A stretch of 64,000 nucleotides of DNA from Cohnella fermenti (GTDB lineage: Bacteria > Bacillota > Bacilli > Paenibacillales > Paenibacillaceae): assembly GCF_004801405.1 (NCBI RefSeq), contig NZ_SSOB01000008.1, positions 1-64,000 of the forward strand, in the 5' to 3' direction. The notes beneath the pieces were generated by a model, which saw only the letters and a list, made by a program, of their open reading frames with translations, had not been told where the DNA came from and made no database searches. Position numbers and translations under genes: made by a program. Shown one piece after another: positions 9,219-18,957 of this stretch; within the stretch, counting starts at the first letter, position 1; each line of letters begins with the position of its first letter.

Positions 9219-11018
9219 ATGCACAAAGACGGATACCGATGGAATTCGTTGGCGCGATTCGTTGCCGATTTGTCGATCAAAACAAAGCTGTTGTTCTTGT
9301 TTCTGTTGTTCTCGGTTATTCTGGTGCTGGGCGTCGGCATCGTATCTTATGAGAGCTCCTCGCGTGTCGTGGACAAGCAGACGGTCGTCTATTCGAAATC
9401 GCTGTTGGAGCAGTTCAAGGATCGGGTTGACGATATGAGGGATGAGGTGCTGAAAGCCAGCATTCCGATCGTCATCAATCCTTCGGTTCAAAATAACGAG
9501 CTCAAAGGCCTGGAAATTGAAGATTTGCTTAACCGGCAATACGATATCAACTCCGATATGCTCCTGACGCTCTCCCAGAAAAAATATATTGGGTCCATCT
9601 ATCTATGCAGCGAAAGTGGAATTGTAATCTCTACGGAAAACCTGGACGAACGGGACCAAAAAGGCTGCAAAACAACGGAATTCTATCATGTCGCGTTCGA
9701 GAACGTGACGGAGCCGGTGTGGATCGGGGTCCACAACAACGAGTTTGCGCGGGACACGAACAAGGAGGTCTTCACCTTCGCGCGCACTTTGTACAACAAG
9801 GAAACCTTTCGTCCGTTCGGTGTTCTGGCGATCAATCTGCCGGCCTCCGTGCTTGATGATATCGGCGGCAAAAGTGTCGGAAACCTGATCATCGCGGACC
9901 GAAGCGGATCGATCGTATACGAGGGCAGCGGCGCGTCGAGCGGCGAAGAGCGCGGCTACCTGGATGATATCGCGAACGGGGCGGTGCCGAGCGGCACGTT
10001 CGACTGGAGTCGCGGCAAGGATAAATACAAAATCCAATACAACGTATCGAAGCAGGGGGATTGGATCTATATTGCGGAAGTGCCGATCGATTACTTGCTG
10101 CAGAATTCCGCGCAAGTGAAAAAATCGATATCCGTCGTCCTGATCACCGGCATTGTCATGTCGGTCGCCGCGTCTTATTTGATTTCCTCCTACTTCACTA
10201 TCCCGCTGCGCCGGATGATCCTTACCATGAGGCGGGTGCAGAAGGGGGACTTCCGGATCAACCTCGACATTCGCAATCGAAGCGAGATCGGCCAGTTGGC
10301 CGACAGCTACAAGATCATGGTGGCGGAGCTCAAGGAGCATATCGACACCATCAAGCTGGAGGCCCGTAAAAAACGGGATGCCGAGTTGAACGCCCTGCAA
10401 GCCCAGATTACCCCGCATTTTCTATATAATACGCTCAATTCGATCAAAATAATGGCCAGATTGCAAAAGATGGATGGCATAGAGGAACTGACGTCTGCGC
10501 TTATCGAGCTGCTGCAGATGAGCATCAGCCACAAATCGACGTTCATTACGATCGAGCAGGAGCTGGATATGGTTAAAAAATACGTTCTGCTGCGGAATTA
10601 TCGCAGCGGAAATCGGTATTCCGTGGAATTCGATTATTCGGAGGAGGTGCTCTCGTTCATGACAGTCAAGCTTTCCCTGCAGCCGATCATCGAGAACGCG
10701 ATCAATCACGGGCTTGAGCCGAAGAGTGGCAAAGGAAATATACGGATATCCGTTCGGAAGGAATATCACGATCTTAAAATTACCGTCGATGACAACGGCA
10801 TCGGGATGAATGCGGAGCAAATCGCAAAGATCTGGTCGGAGGAGCGGTCCGGCGGCAGACAGTTCAGCGGCATCGGCATCCGAAACATTCATGAGAGATT
10901 CGTCATGCAGTTCGGCAGCGAGTACGGGATCGTCTACGACAGCGTGCCTGGACAGTATACGAGAGCCGTGCTGACCTTGCCTGCTTTCCGGGAAAGCGAG
11001 GCTGATCGGTATGTATAA
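9219..11018 (+). CDS. YesM-type sensor histidine kinase
   Basis: A 599-residue membrane kinase. One membrane segment (about 22-44), an extracellular sensing domain of roughly 255 residues, a second segment near 303-325, a HAMP linker, then the His_kinase domain with the phospho-acceptor in PHFLYNTLNSIK (about residue 398) and a HATPase_c domain with IIENAINHG and DDNGIGM. YesM-like kinases sense extracellular glycans and phosphorylate AraC-type response regulators. The ATG at 9219 follows GGGAGGTG by 8 nt; an earlier ATG at 9162 has no such site. The stop overlaps the response regulator start by 8 bp. Confidence 0.93.
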   Translation: MHKDGYRWNSLARFVADLSIKTKLLFLFLLFSVILVLGVGIVSYESSSRVVDKQTVVYSKSLLEQFKDRVDDMRDEVLKASIPIVINPSVQNNELKGLEIEDLLNRQYDINSDMLLTLSQKKYIGSIYLCSESGIVISTENLDERDQKGCKTTEFYHVAFENVTEPVWIGVHNNEFARDTNKEVFTFARTLYNKETFRPFGVLAINLPASVLDDIGGKSVGNLIIADRSGSIVYEGSGASSGEERGYLDDIANGAVPSGTFDWSRGKDKYKIQYNVSKQGDWIYIAEVPIDYLLQNSAQVKKSISVVLITGIVMSVAASYLISSYFTIPLRRMILTMRRVQKGDFRINLDIRNRSEIGQLADSYKIMVAELKEHIDTIKLEARKKRDAELNALQAQITPHFLYNTLNSIKIMARLQKMDGIEELTSALIELLQMSISHKSTFITIEQELDMVKKYVLLRNYRSGNRYSVEFDYSEEVLSFMTVKLSLQPIIENAINHGLEPKSGKGNIRISVRKEYHDLKITVDDNGIGMNAEQIAKIWSEERSGGRQFSGIGIRNIHERFVMQFGSEYGIVYDSVPGQYTRAVLTLPAFRESEADRYV

Positions 11019-12639
11019 GGCGCTTATTGCCGACGACGATATTCTCGTTCGGATGGACCTGCGCTCGATGATCGATTGGCACAAGCTTGGCATCGAGCTG
11101 ACGGACGATGCAGCTAACGGCGAGGAAGCCGTTCGCCTCGCTCGCGAGACGCAGCCCGATTTGTTGCTTCTGGATATCGAGATGCCATTGATGAACGGTC
11201 TGGAAGTGATTCAACGGCTTAAAGAGGACCGATTCGACGGCAAAATTGTCGTACTGAGCTGCCATGATGACTTCGACATCGTTAAGGAAGCTTTGAAGAA
11301 CGGGGCTTCGGAATATTTGCTCAAGCATATGCTCAAGCCCGACAATCTGATCGCTGTCCTGCAAACCGCGATTGGCGACCTGGAGGAGCTTCATGCCAGC
11401 AGAAATGAGCAGATGCTTATTCGTCATCTGACCGAACGCGGCAAACCCGCTTTGCGGGAGGAATTGCTGAAGGAATTGTTCGCCGGGGTATGGCGGGATC
11501 GCGAGCAAGCCGCGGAAGCCGCATCCAAGCTGGATCTCCGTCTGGGCTTTGCCAGATATGTCGTTGCCGCCATTGAGATCGACGACATGTACCGGCTCAG
11601 AAGCACCTTCGCGAAATCGGAATTAAACGGATTGCTGAAGTCCGTATTGGACGTTATCGATGCCACGCTGCCAAGGACGGCGAGTATTTTCGGACGCGTG
11701 GACGAAGGGGTGTACGGCATCTTGGTCGATTATCGACCTGAGGAAAGCTTCATGAGCGTCAATAATCGAATATTCGAAACGTGCGAGACGATTCTGGACA
11801 ATATCGGAAAGTACTTGAACATACAAGCTTCAGCGGGGATCAGCAGAATCGGCGAAGGCCCGGCGATTGCCGATCAACTGTTCATGCAAGCGAAGCTGGC
11901 GCTCGAAGGGAAGCTTTATTGCGGCAAGAGCAAGGTCATTCATTACTCGGAGCTGGACTACGATAACGGCAATCCGAATCTCTGGCTTGCGGAGCCGGAG
12001 AACGACAGAGTCAGAGCGATCTTGGCGGATACCGCCAAGATCGACGACTATTTCAACTCCATATTCTCAGGACTGAGATTAAAGCCGGTGAAGCCCGTCT
12101 ATATTCGTCAGATTTGCCTTGAGCTGCTCATGTTTTTAAACACGGTTGCCAAGGAATACAAGCTCTCCTACTCTGAGGTCTTTGGGTTCGATTACGTCCC
12201 TTATGATTATGTCATCGGGTTGGAGACATTAGAGGATATCGAAGGCTGGTTCTCGGCTGTCTGCCGCCGGATCAATGGCGCTTTCGCCACCCGGATCAGC
12301 AACGTTGATCCTCGGCATATCCGCTTGGAAATCCGCAGAGCGATTGAATATATCGATAAGAACTATGGCAAAGAAATCTCGCTGCAGGAAATCGCGGATC
12401 ACTGCCATTTGAGCCGAACGTATTTTTCGCAAATTTTTTGCCTGGAGATGAAGGAGAGCTTCTCCGACTACCTGTCGCGGTATCGAATTGAAAGGGCCAA
12501 ATATTTGCTCATGGAAACGGATCTGAAAATTTATGAGGTCGGAGCGGCATGCGGATTGCCCAATTATCGTTACTTCACGAAGCTGTTCAAGGATTTGACC
12601 GGAGTCTCTCCCGGCAAATTCAAAGGGGGAACTCCATAA
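11011..12639 (+). CDS. YesN-type response regulator with AraC DNA-binding domain
   Basis: A 542-residue regulator: receiver domain (1-120) with acidic pocket ADDD, phospho-acceptor Asp55 in LLLLDIEMP and a late Lys; a central linker of about 300 residues; and a C-terminal pair of AraC helix-turn-helix motifs (LQEIADHCHLSRTYFSQIF and the PNYRYFTKLFKDLTG signature). It is the partner of the preceding kinase, with which it overlaps by 8 bp, and most likely activates the transporter genes and the downstream solute-binding and beta-helix genes. Confidence 0.94.
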   Translation: MYKALIADDDILVRMDLRSMIDWHKLGIELTDDAANGEEAVRLARETQPDLLLLDIEMPLMNGLEVIQRLKEDRFDGKIVVLSCHDDFDIVKEALKNGASEYLLKHMLKPDNLIAVLQTAIGDLEELHASRNEQMLIRHLTERGKPALREELLKELFAGVWRDREQAAEAASKLDLRLGFARYVVAAIEIDDMYRLRSTFAKSELNGLLKSVLDVIDATLPRTASIFGRVDEGVYGILVDYRPEESFMSVNNRIFETCETILDNIGKYLNIQASAGISRIGEGPAIADQLFMQAKLALEGKLYCGKSKVIHYSELDYDNGNPNLWLAEPENDRVRAILADTAKIDDYFNSIFSGLRLKPVKPVYIRQICLELLMFLNTVAKEYKLSYSEVFGFDYVPYDYVIGLETLEDIEGWFSAVCRRINGAFATRISNVDPRHIRLEIRRAIEYIDKNYGKEISLQEIADHCHLSRTYFSQIFCLEMKESFSDYLSRYRIERAKYLLMETDLKIYEVGAACGLPNYRYFTKLFKDLTGVSPGKFKGGTP

Positions 12640-12784
12640 CCGATTGGACATCAGGCTTAACATAGCGAACAAAAGGAGAGAACAAAACGGATAAATTCGC
12701 AAGCCAGGCTCGTATTGCGGGGGGCGCCCGGTTTGATACGATAATGTTGCAATATTAATATCGCCCAATAGGGGGACAGAATCG

Positions 12785-14587
12785 ATGAGAAGCAAACGAA
12801 AATGGATGTCGCCGGCGATCGCCATGCTCGCAATGGCGACCGCACTGGCAGGCTGCAACAGCAACAACGGAGGATCGGAGGCATCGAACGGCGAAACTTC
12901 CGCCTCAAATGGAAGCGCTTCCGAAGGAGCAGGAGCTCCGGAGCTCCCGCTGTTGACGTACAACATATTCTCCGACACGCAAAGTTTGCCGACCTGGGTG
13001 AATGAAAGCGACGACGTCATGGCTCAGTACGTCAAGGAGAAATTCAACATCCAGGTCGGAGAGGTAAGCTACCTGCAAGGGATGACGCTGAAGGAGAGGC
13101 TCAACCTGTTCATCGCCTCCAACGAACTGCCCGATGTCATCATGACGTCCGGTGCGAATGCCGCGATTGCGGCAACCGGACGGTATGCGGAGCTGGGGGA
13201 CTTGATCAAGGAGCATGCGCCCAACTTCATGGAACTGGTGCCGGAGGAATATTGGAAGGACCAGTTGATCGACGGCAAGCTGTACAGCTTCGGCACTCCA
13301 ATGCTGGACGGAGCGGATTATCCCGACGATCCCTTTGCGCAGCCGAACCAAACCTGGAAAGTGTTCTTTACCTCGGAAAGTCTATTGAAGCAGTTGGGCT
13401 ACAAGTTTACTCCGAATGCAGAGATCAACAAGCTAATCAATGAGACGGGGCAAAAACCGACCGCCGACATGTACAAGATCGAGCCGGAAATCAAAACGCC
13501 TGAAGATTTCTACCAGTTCCTGAAAAAGATCAAAGAGACGATGCCTCAGGTCAACGGCCAGGATGTGATCCCGTTCTCGATCCCGATCTGGCTGGAGCCG
13601 CACTTCGGCGCGACATTCGGCTTGACCGGATCGTGGAAGCTGAATCCGGATACCGGCAAGGTCAGCTCGTTCCTGACCGACGATATGAGCAAGGAATACT
13701 GGCAGTACATGAATAAATTGTATACTGAGGGGCTGCTGGATAAGGACTTCGCCATACAGAAGACAGATCAACTGAACGACAAAATATTGCAGGGCAGAGT
13801 TAAGGCGTTTATGTGGTCGAGCAGCTACTCTACGAATGCAGACGTGCAGCAGGCCATTAAGGCTGCGGATCCGAACGATTCGCTGCGGGCGATTCCTCTG
13901 CCTCTGGAGCCGGGGGCAACGCTCGTGGGAATCGATCATGTAGGCAAGACAGGGTGGAGCTTCTACGTCAACAAAGACTTCGAAGATATACCCAGATTGA
14001 TCGAATACTGGGATTGGACGCTCTCCCAGGAAGCGAAGGACTTGGCGGAATGGGGACCGGAAAGCCTCGGCCTGTGGGAGATCAAGGACGGCAAGAAGGT
14101 GTGGAAGGACGAGCAACTGCTAGCAGCTCTCAGAAATGACGATACGGAATATTTGAAAGAGAACTATTACGGTAAAGGTCTTGGCGGCGGCAATGAATCG
14201 ATTGCGTCCAAAACCTACAGCGGTCGCGTTATACCGGGAACCGGCGGCTACAACCCGTACAGTTGGCCGCACAGCTATCCGTTCGAAGTATCGCCCGACA
14301 ACTATACGATCCAGAACGGGATTCTGTCTGTCGGCGGCTTCGACAACAAAGGGTATATCTCTTCCGGGGTTTCTGAAGCGACGAATAAAGTGGTCGATTT
14401 TATCTACGGAGAGTTCGAGCAGCAATTTTCCGCGAAGCTGTTCGCCGCAAAGAACGAGGAACAGTTCGACAAGGGCTGGGATGAGACGTTGAAGTACTTC
14501 AACGACAAGATCGGATATCCGAGCGCGCTGCAAGAAATGGAAGCGGTATTCCAGAGTCGAGGGTTCAATGTCTCGTCGAACGAATAG
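12785..14587 (+). CDS. Extracellular solute-binding lipoprotein (LplA-like)
   Basis: A 600-residue lipoprotein with signal peptide and lipobox LAGC (Cys24), a Ser/Asn/Gly-rich linker, then a large type-I substrate-binding fold with FNIQVGEVSYLQG, WPHSYPFEV and a C-terminal EMEAVFQSRGFNVS. Its size and family match the LplA-type proteins that deliver oligosaccharides to LplB/YtcP permeases, so it is the receptor for this system. GGGGGA lies 8 nt before the ATG. The 145-bp gap in front separates it from the regulator gene and may contain its own regulated promoter. Confidence 0.92.
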   Translation: MRSKRKWMSPAIAMLAMATALAGCNSNNGGSEASNGETSASNGSASEGAGAPELPLLTYNIFSDTQSLPTWVNESDDVMAQYVKEKFNIQVGEVSYLQGMTLKERLNLFIASNELPDVIMTSGANAAIAATGRYAELGDLIKEHAPNFMELVPEEYWKDQLIDGKLYSFGTPMLDGADYPDDPFAQPNQTWKVFFTSESLLKQLGYKFTPNAEINKLINETGQKPTADMYKIEPEIKTPEDFYQFLKKIKETMPQVNGQDVIPFSIPIWLEPHFGATFGLTGSWKLNPDTGKVSSFLTDDMSKEYWQYMNKLYTEGLLDKDFAIQKTDQLNDKILQGRVKAFMWSSSYSTNADVQQAIKAADPNDSLRAIPLPLEPGATLVGIDHVGKTGWSFYVNKDFEDIPRLIEYWDWTLSQEAKDLAEWGPESLGLWEIKDGKKVWKDEQLLAALRNDDTEYLKENYYGKGLGGGNESIASKTYSGRVIPGTGGYNPYSWPHSYPFEVSPDNYTIQNGILSVGGFDNKGYISSGVSEATNKVVDFIYGEFEQQFSAKLFAAKNEEQFDKGWDETLKYFNDKIGYPSALQEMEAVFQSRGFNVSSNE

Positions 14588-14603
14588 TAAACGTTGAAGG
14601 ATC

Positions 14604-14646
14604 GGGAGGATCGGCAAGGTGCTTTGTGTGCCGTGCCGTTCCTCCC
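14604..14646 (+). terminator. Stem-loop between binding protein and beta-helix gene
   Basis: GGGAGGA (14604) pairs with TCCTCCC (14640) and CGGCA with TGCCG inside it. No T-run follows, so it may be an mRNA-stability or attenuating hairpin rather than a full terminator. Confidence 0.5.
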
Positions 14647-14675
14647 GGTGCTTCTATCTTGAAGGAGGTTAAATC

Positions 14676-17600
14676 TTGGCAACGACCTATTATGTCAGCT
14701 CATCCGGAAATGACAGCAATGCCGGCACGAGTGCTTCGGCGCCTTGGCAAACGTTGACCAAAGCTTCCGCATTGACCTATCAACCCGGAGACCAGCTGCT
14801 TATCAAACGCGGAGACGTATGGAACGAATCGTTATCCCTCAAAGGTACGGGCACATCGGCATCGCCGATCGTTGTCGGCGCCTATGGCGCTGGTGACGCG
14901 CCGAAGCTATACGGCAACTGGCCCGCCTCTGGCCCGACGAAGATCAACGACGACAATTCGGGTATAACGTATACCGGCTCTTGGGGCTACAATTCATCCG
15001 CACCGGGTTACTACAACAACGATTTTCATCATTCCAATACGGCAGGCAACGAAGTGCAATTTACATTCACAGGAACCAGCGTTGCCTGGATCGGTCCTAA
15101 AGGGAGCAATGAAGGCAAGGCGGATGTATACATGGACAACGTTCTTCAGAAGACGGTGGACCTGTACAATGCTTCGTCGTTGCTGCAGCAATGGCTTTAC
15201 AGCGTACAAGGGCTGCCTGATGGCACGCATACGATCAAGATAGTCGTGAGGTCTGACAAAAACCCCTCCTCCACCGATACGAACGTGTTGGTCGACTGCT
15301 TCCAATATGCGTCCTTGGATGTTGGAATTCTGATCGATACCCCTTCCGGCTGGGAAGTACGCGATCTCGAGCTGGCGAATTTCCCGACGGCTCTTAATGC
15401 AAATGCCGGAACGAGAACCAATCTCCAATATGTGCGACTGGAGAACTTGTTTATTCACGATTGTTACTTGGCAGATCACAGCCTGACGGCAGGCGACATT
15501 CTGCCACGCGCCGTGTCGATCGGAGCGGGGGATACCGGAGCATCCGTTGCGCTGTCGGATATCTACATTAAAAATTGCGTATTCGAGAATTGTACGGTCG
15601 GCATCGATATGGGCGGGGGCGTTGACGGGGCCTATAACATCAAAGATGTGACGATCTCGGGGATCACTGCGTTGGAGATGGGTTCGTCTCCATTGTCGTT
15701 GTTCCGTCTCGAGAATGCAACGGTAACGGAACTGATCTCCGTTTGCGGCGCCAACGATTATTTCTACGTCGGTTCATGCAGCGGCTTTGCCCAACATTGC
15801 AAGGATGTGACTTTTGTCCGATGCGAATTCGCTGACGGCCGACGCAACGATTGCTACGACGGAGCCGGCTTCGACTACGAAGGCTCGAACGACGGGGTCG
15901 TGTTCGATCAATGTCTGTTCCACGACAATGCCAACAGCGCGATTATGATTATGAATAATCCGTCATACAACGTCGATATCGAAATCAAGAACAGCGTCTT
16001 TTACAACGATTGCCTGAATCCGGATCCGAGATCCATCTACGCGCCAGTGGGCGAGATTGCGCTGTTGGATATCAACAACACGGGCATCGTGCATGACAAC
16101 ACCATTTACGATAATGTCAATGTCGGCTCCCAAGGCGGTCACAAGAAGTACGACAATAGCGGACTCAGCTTTTACAACAATGTCGAGATGCAGGAGCCGC
16201 TTGAGGTCAATGGGGCGAACCTTGCCGCCGCGGCGTCCGCCACGGCTTCCACGAACAGCGGCAGCGCGGGGAATGTCAAGGACGGTAATTTGGGCACGGC
16301 ATGGACGGCCGCGACATCCGCCGACCAGTGGGTGCAGCTCGAATTTGCATCCAGCGTGACAATCAGCAAGTTTTATGTAAAAGAAGCGTCCGGTTCCAGC
16401 ATCGACAGATTCCAGGTGCAGTATTGGGATCATGTCATTGGCGAATGGCGCAGTTGCTTTAACGGCAAACGCGTTCAGGCAAAACGGGTGATGCCAATCA
16501 TACCCGTGAGCACATCCAAAATCCGATTTTATATTTTTAACACAATCAGCGGCAATCCGTCCCTGTCCGAGTGGGAGGTTTACCAGGCGCTTCCTCCTGC
16601 GCATACCGATGAGTTTGATAGCGCAACCCTTAATCCGAACTGGAGCTGGATCAGGGAAGATGCCGCGAACTGGAGTCTGACGTCAAAGCCTGGAAGGATG
16701 AGCATTACGCTTCAGAGCCAAGACATTTGGGGGCCGGTCAATACGACGGAAAATATTCTGCTGCGGGATACCCCGATGCTTCCGGAGTGGCAGGCCAGCA
16801 CAAAATTGAACTTCCAGCCCGTTGCAAATTACCAGAACGCAGGTTTGATCGCGTATGGAGATGACGATAACTATATTCTGCTTGGTTACGGTTACGACAG
16901 CGGGGCAGGAGGGCTGTGCGTCTCAGTTGCAAGGGAGACCGGCGGAACGCCGTCCAACAGTAAGATTGCGTTCCAATCCAATCCGGTTTATCTGAGAATA
17001 AAGAAAAGCGGGACGACTTGCACGCTCGATTATAGCCATGATGAAATCACGTGGACGACGGGAGCGACCTATACCGGAATTGCCTTTGCCATCAACAAGA
17101 TCGGGTTGATCGCGCAGGGCACTGCCGGGGTGAGCGCGGAGTTCGAATGGTTCGACTTTCCGTTATTGACGCGGGACCGTTTCGATGTGGATACGACGGG
17201 AATCGGCCCGGCCGGGTGGACTACGGTTGCTTCCGGAGGAACGGTCACGGTGCAGAACGTTCCGTCTGCGACCGATAAAAGCGTCAGATTACAGGATACG
17301 AACGGGTCCGCGATAGTGGGAATGAGCAAGACCTACACGCTTCAGAATGGGTGGCTGAGGGCGGCGGCAAGCATCAGGCCGGAACAAACCAATCACGGCT
17401 TGGAATTCGAATTGCGCAGCGCGGGCACTTGGATCGGATGCATTCGCTTCCATAGCGATGGCAATATCAAGTATATCGACGGGACCGGCGAGCATACCGT
17501 ACAGGCTTACAGCAGCGGCGCGTTCTACAAGCTTGCATTCATCGCTAACATTAACCTGAACAAGTTCGACGTTTACGTGGACGACGTTCTGAAAGCGAGC

Positions 17601-18266
17601 GGCTGCGTCTTCGCCAACGGCGGGGCATCTTCGTTGGACAGCCTGAACATCGAGTCCTGGGACAGCACAACGGGAACGCATTACGTTAATGAAGTGGAAT
17701 GGACGAATGTCCTTGTGATGATCGACGATGATTGGAACCGGGAGCCCCAAGGGTTCCTTCCGGGCGGATGGGCCGTCGATGCAACGGGAGGGACAATCAC
17801 GGTGGAGAACGTGCCCTCCGCGGAGGACAAGAGCGTTCGGCTTCAGGATTCAAGCGGCGCAGCCAAATCGGGCATGAGCAGAACGTTCGTGGCGCATAGC
17901 GGGTGGGTCAATGCGGCTGCGTATGTCAGAAGCGATCAAGCGAGCGGACACGGTTTGGATTTTGAACTGAAGAATGCAAGCGTACGGGTCGGCTGCATCA
18001 GGTTCCATAGCGACGGCAACATCAAGTATGTCGATTCCTCCGGGGAACATACCATTCAATCTTACAGCAGCGGTGTGTTCTACAAATTCGGATTTGTCGC
18101 CAATCCGGGAACGAACAAGTTCGATGTTTATGTGAACGATGTGCTGAAAGCGAGCGGCTGCGGCTTCGAGAACAGCGCTTCCTACCTGGATAGAATCAAT
18201 ATCGAATCTTGGGGCAGCACTTCGGGCACTCATTATGTCAATGCCGTATCTGTACTTGCCTATTAG
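14676..18266 (+). CDS. Giant right-handed beta-helix protein with F5/8-type, concanavalin-like and twin C-terminal domains, no signal peptide
   Basis: A 1196-residue multi-domain protein. It opens with TYYVSSSGNDSNAGTSASAPW, the usual start of DUF1565/parallel beta-helix proteins; an inserted beta-sandwich (about 90-210) precedes the helix repeats (about 215-510, with YIKNCVFENC and VFDQCLFHDN rungs). About 513-633 look like an F5/8-type C (discoidin) domain, 643-830 like a beta-xylosidase-type concanavalin fold, and 834-1015 and 1017-1196 are two clear copies of one domain sharing GCIRFHSDGNIKY. The TTG start is fixed by GAAGGAGGT 8 nt upstream and an in-frame stop two codons before. No signal peptide or anchor is visible, although such proteins are normally secreted polysaccharide-active or binding proteins. 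Confidence 0.88.
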   Translation: MATTYYVSSSGNDSNAGTSASAPWQTLTKASALTYQPGDQLLIKRGDVWNESLSLKGTGTSASPIVVGAYGAGDAPKLYGNWPASGPTKINDDNSGITYTGSWGYNSSAPGYYNNDFHHSNTAGNEVQFTFTGTSVAWIGPKGSNEGKADVYMDNVLQKTVDLYNASSLLQQWLYSVQGLPDGTHTIKIVVRSDKNPSSTDTNVLVDCFQYASLDVGILIDTPSGWEVRDLELANFPTALNANAGTRTNLQYVRLENLFIHDCYLADHSLTAGDILPRAVSIGAGDTGASVALSDIYIKNCVFENCTVGIDMGGGVDGAYNIKDVTISGITALEMGSSPLSLFRLENATVTELISVCGANDYFYVGSCSGFAQHCKDVTFVRCEFADGRRNDCYDGAGFDYEGSNDGVVFDQCLFHDNANSAIMIMNNPSYNVDIEIKNSVFYNDCLNPDPRSIYAPVGEIALLDINNTGIVHDNTIYDNVNVGSQGGHKKYDNSGLSFYNNVEMQEPLEVNGANLAAAASATASTNSGSAGNVKDGNLGTAWTAATSADQWVQLEFASSVTISKFYVKEASGSSIDRFQVQYWDHVIGEWRSCFNGKRVQAKRVMPIIPVSTSKIRFYIFNTISGNPSLSEWEVYQALPPAHTDEFDSATLNPNWSWIREDAANWSLTSKPGRMSITLQSQDIWGPVNTTENILLRDTPMLPEWQASTKLNFQPVANYQNAGLIAYGDDDNYILLGYGYDSGAGGLCVSVARETGGTPSNSKIAFQSNPVYLRIKKSGTTCTLDYSHDEITWTTGATYTGIAFAINKIGLIAQGTAGVSAEFEWFDFPLLTRDRFDVDTTGIGPAGWTTVASGGTVTVQNVPSATDKSVRLQDTNGSAIVGMSKTYTLQNGWLRAAASIRPEQTNHGLEFELRSAGTWIGCIRFHSDGNIKYIDGTGEHTVQAYSSGAFYKLAFIANINLNKFDVYVDDVLKASGCVFANGGASSLDSLNIESWDSTTGTHYVNEVEWTNVLVMIDDDWNREPQGFLPGGWAVDATGGTITVENVPSAEDKSVRLQDSSGAAKSGMSRTFVAHSGWVNAAAYVRSDQASGHGLDFELKNASVRVGCIRFHSDGNIKYVDSSGEHTIQSYSSGVFYKFGFVANPGTNKFDVYVNDVLKASGCGFENSASYLDRINIESWGSTSGTHYVNAVSVLAY

Positions 18267-18307
18267 CAATAACGCTTTTGAATTGGGAGGTTGAATAAAT
18301 TGCCGGC

Positions 18308-18446
18308 TTAGCCCGAGATTTCGTTAGGCCGCTTGATTGGAAAGTTGAAGCTACGGCTGCTCAAGTTCATGGGTAAGGAACCGGAAGGGTTCGTCTACAA
18401 GGGGGCAGATCGTTATCTGGACCGTTCGCCGGCCGAAAATTCTTAA
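18308..18446 (+). pseudogene. Possible decayed gene end
   Basis: A short open stretch (18342-18446) reads as a plausible protein C-terminus (LRLLKFMGKEPEGFVYKGAD then YLDRSPAENS and a stop), preceded in another frame by LARDFVRPLDW. The two would join by a frameshift. I cannot name the family. It could be the remnant of an enzyme gene of the cassette, or chance. Confidence 0.25.
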
Positions 18447-18457
18447 AAGTTGTAATT

Positions 18458-18496
18458 TTGACAAGCCTGGCCGAGACTATCGGCCAGGCTTGTCAA
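18458..18496. terminator. Perfect 17-bp inverted repeat
   Basis: TTGACAAGCCTGGCCGA (18458-18474) is mirrored exactly at 18480-18496 around a 5-nt loop. It ends the cassette and is probably a strong hairpin terminator, though there is no T-run on either side. Confidence 0.65.
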
Positions 18497-18530
18497 TGTT
18501 GACAGAATAAACGGAATGAGACCGGGAACT

Positions 18531-18786
18531 TCGCCCCTCTTTTCCGCTGCTCCTGTCCCTCGCCCCCACCCTCGATGTCGGCGCCCCGACTGTCCAATGA
18601 GATGCAAAAATACACTACATATCCGGAAAAACGCCGCAATAACGCTGAAGAGATGCAAAAATACATCTGATTTCCCAGAAAGGCCGATTATTGGGCGCTA
18701 ACCGTCCCCAAGAGATGCACTTTTGCATCTCTTTGTTTGATTTTATGCCAATTTGAGGCAATGTGATGTAGATTTGCATCTCATTA
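18531..18786. repeat. 256-bp dispersed repeat, copy A2, with four GATGC...CATC palindromes
   Basis: Second copy of the repeat at 6752-7007, same orientation, colinear without gaps. Palindromes start at 18601, 18652, 18712 and 18764. With copy A1 it brackets the whole 7.2-18.3 kb cassette. The remaining gene-free DNA to 18957 shows nothing else recognisable. Confidence 0.9.
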
Positions 18787-18957
18787 GGGTGGCGAGGGGC
18801 GGTCAAGGCGAAGGACTCGAATAGGTGACAAAGGCGCGCAGGGGGCCTCTTCGCGCGGGCGCGAGAGGTTGACGCTCGGAACGAATGGTGTTAGCGTTTA
18901 AGCCATACTTAACGGCTCAGGAAAGTTAGTTTTGGGGTTGAGGAGGGTGACCGTACG

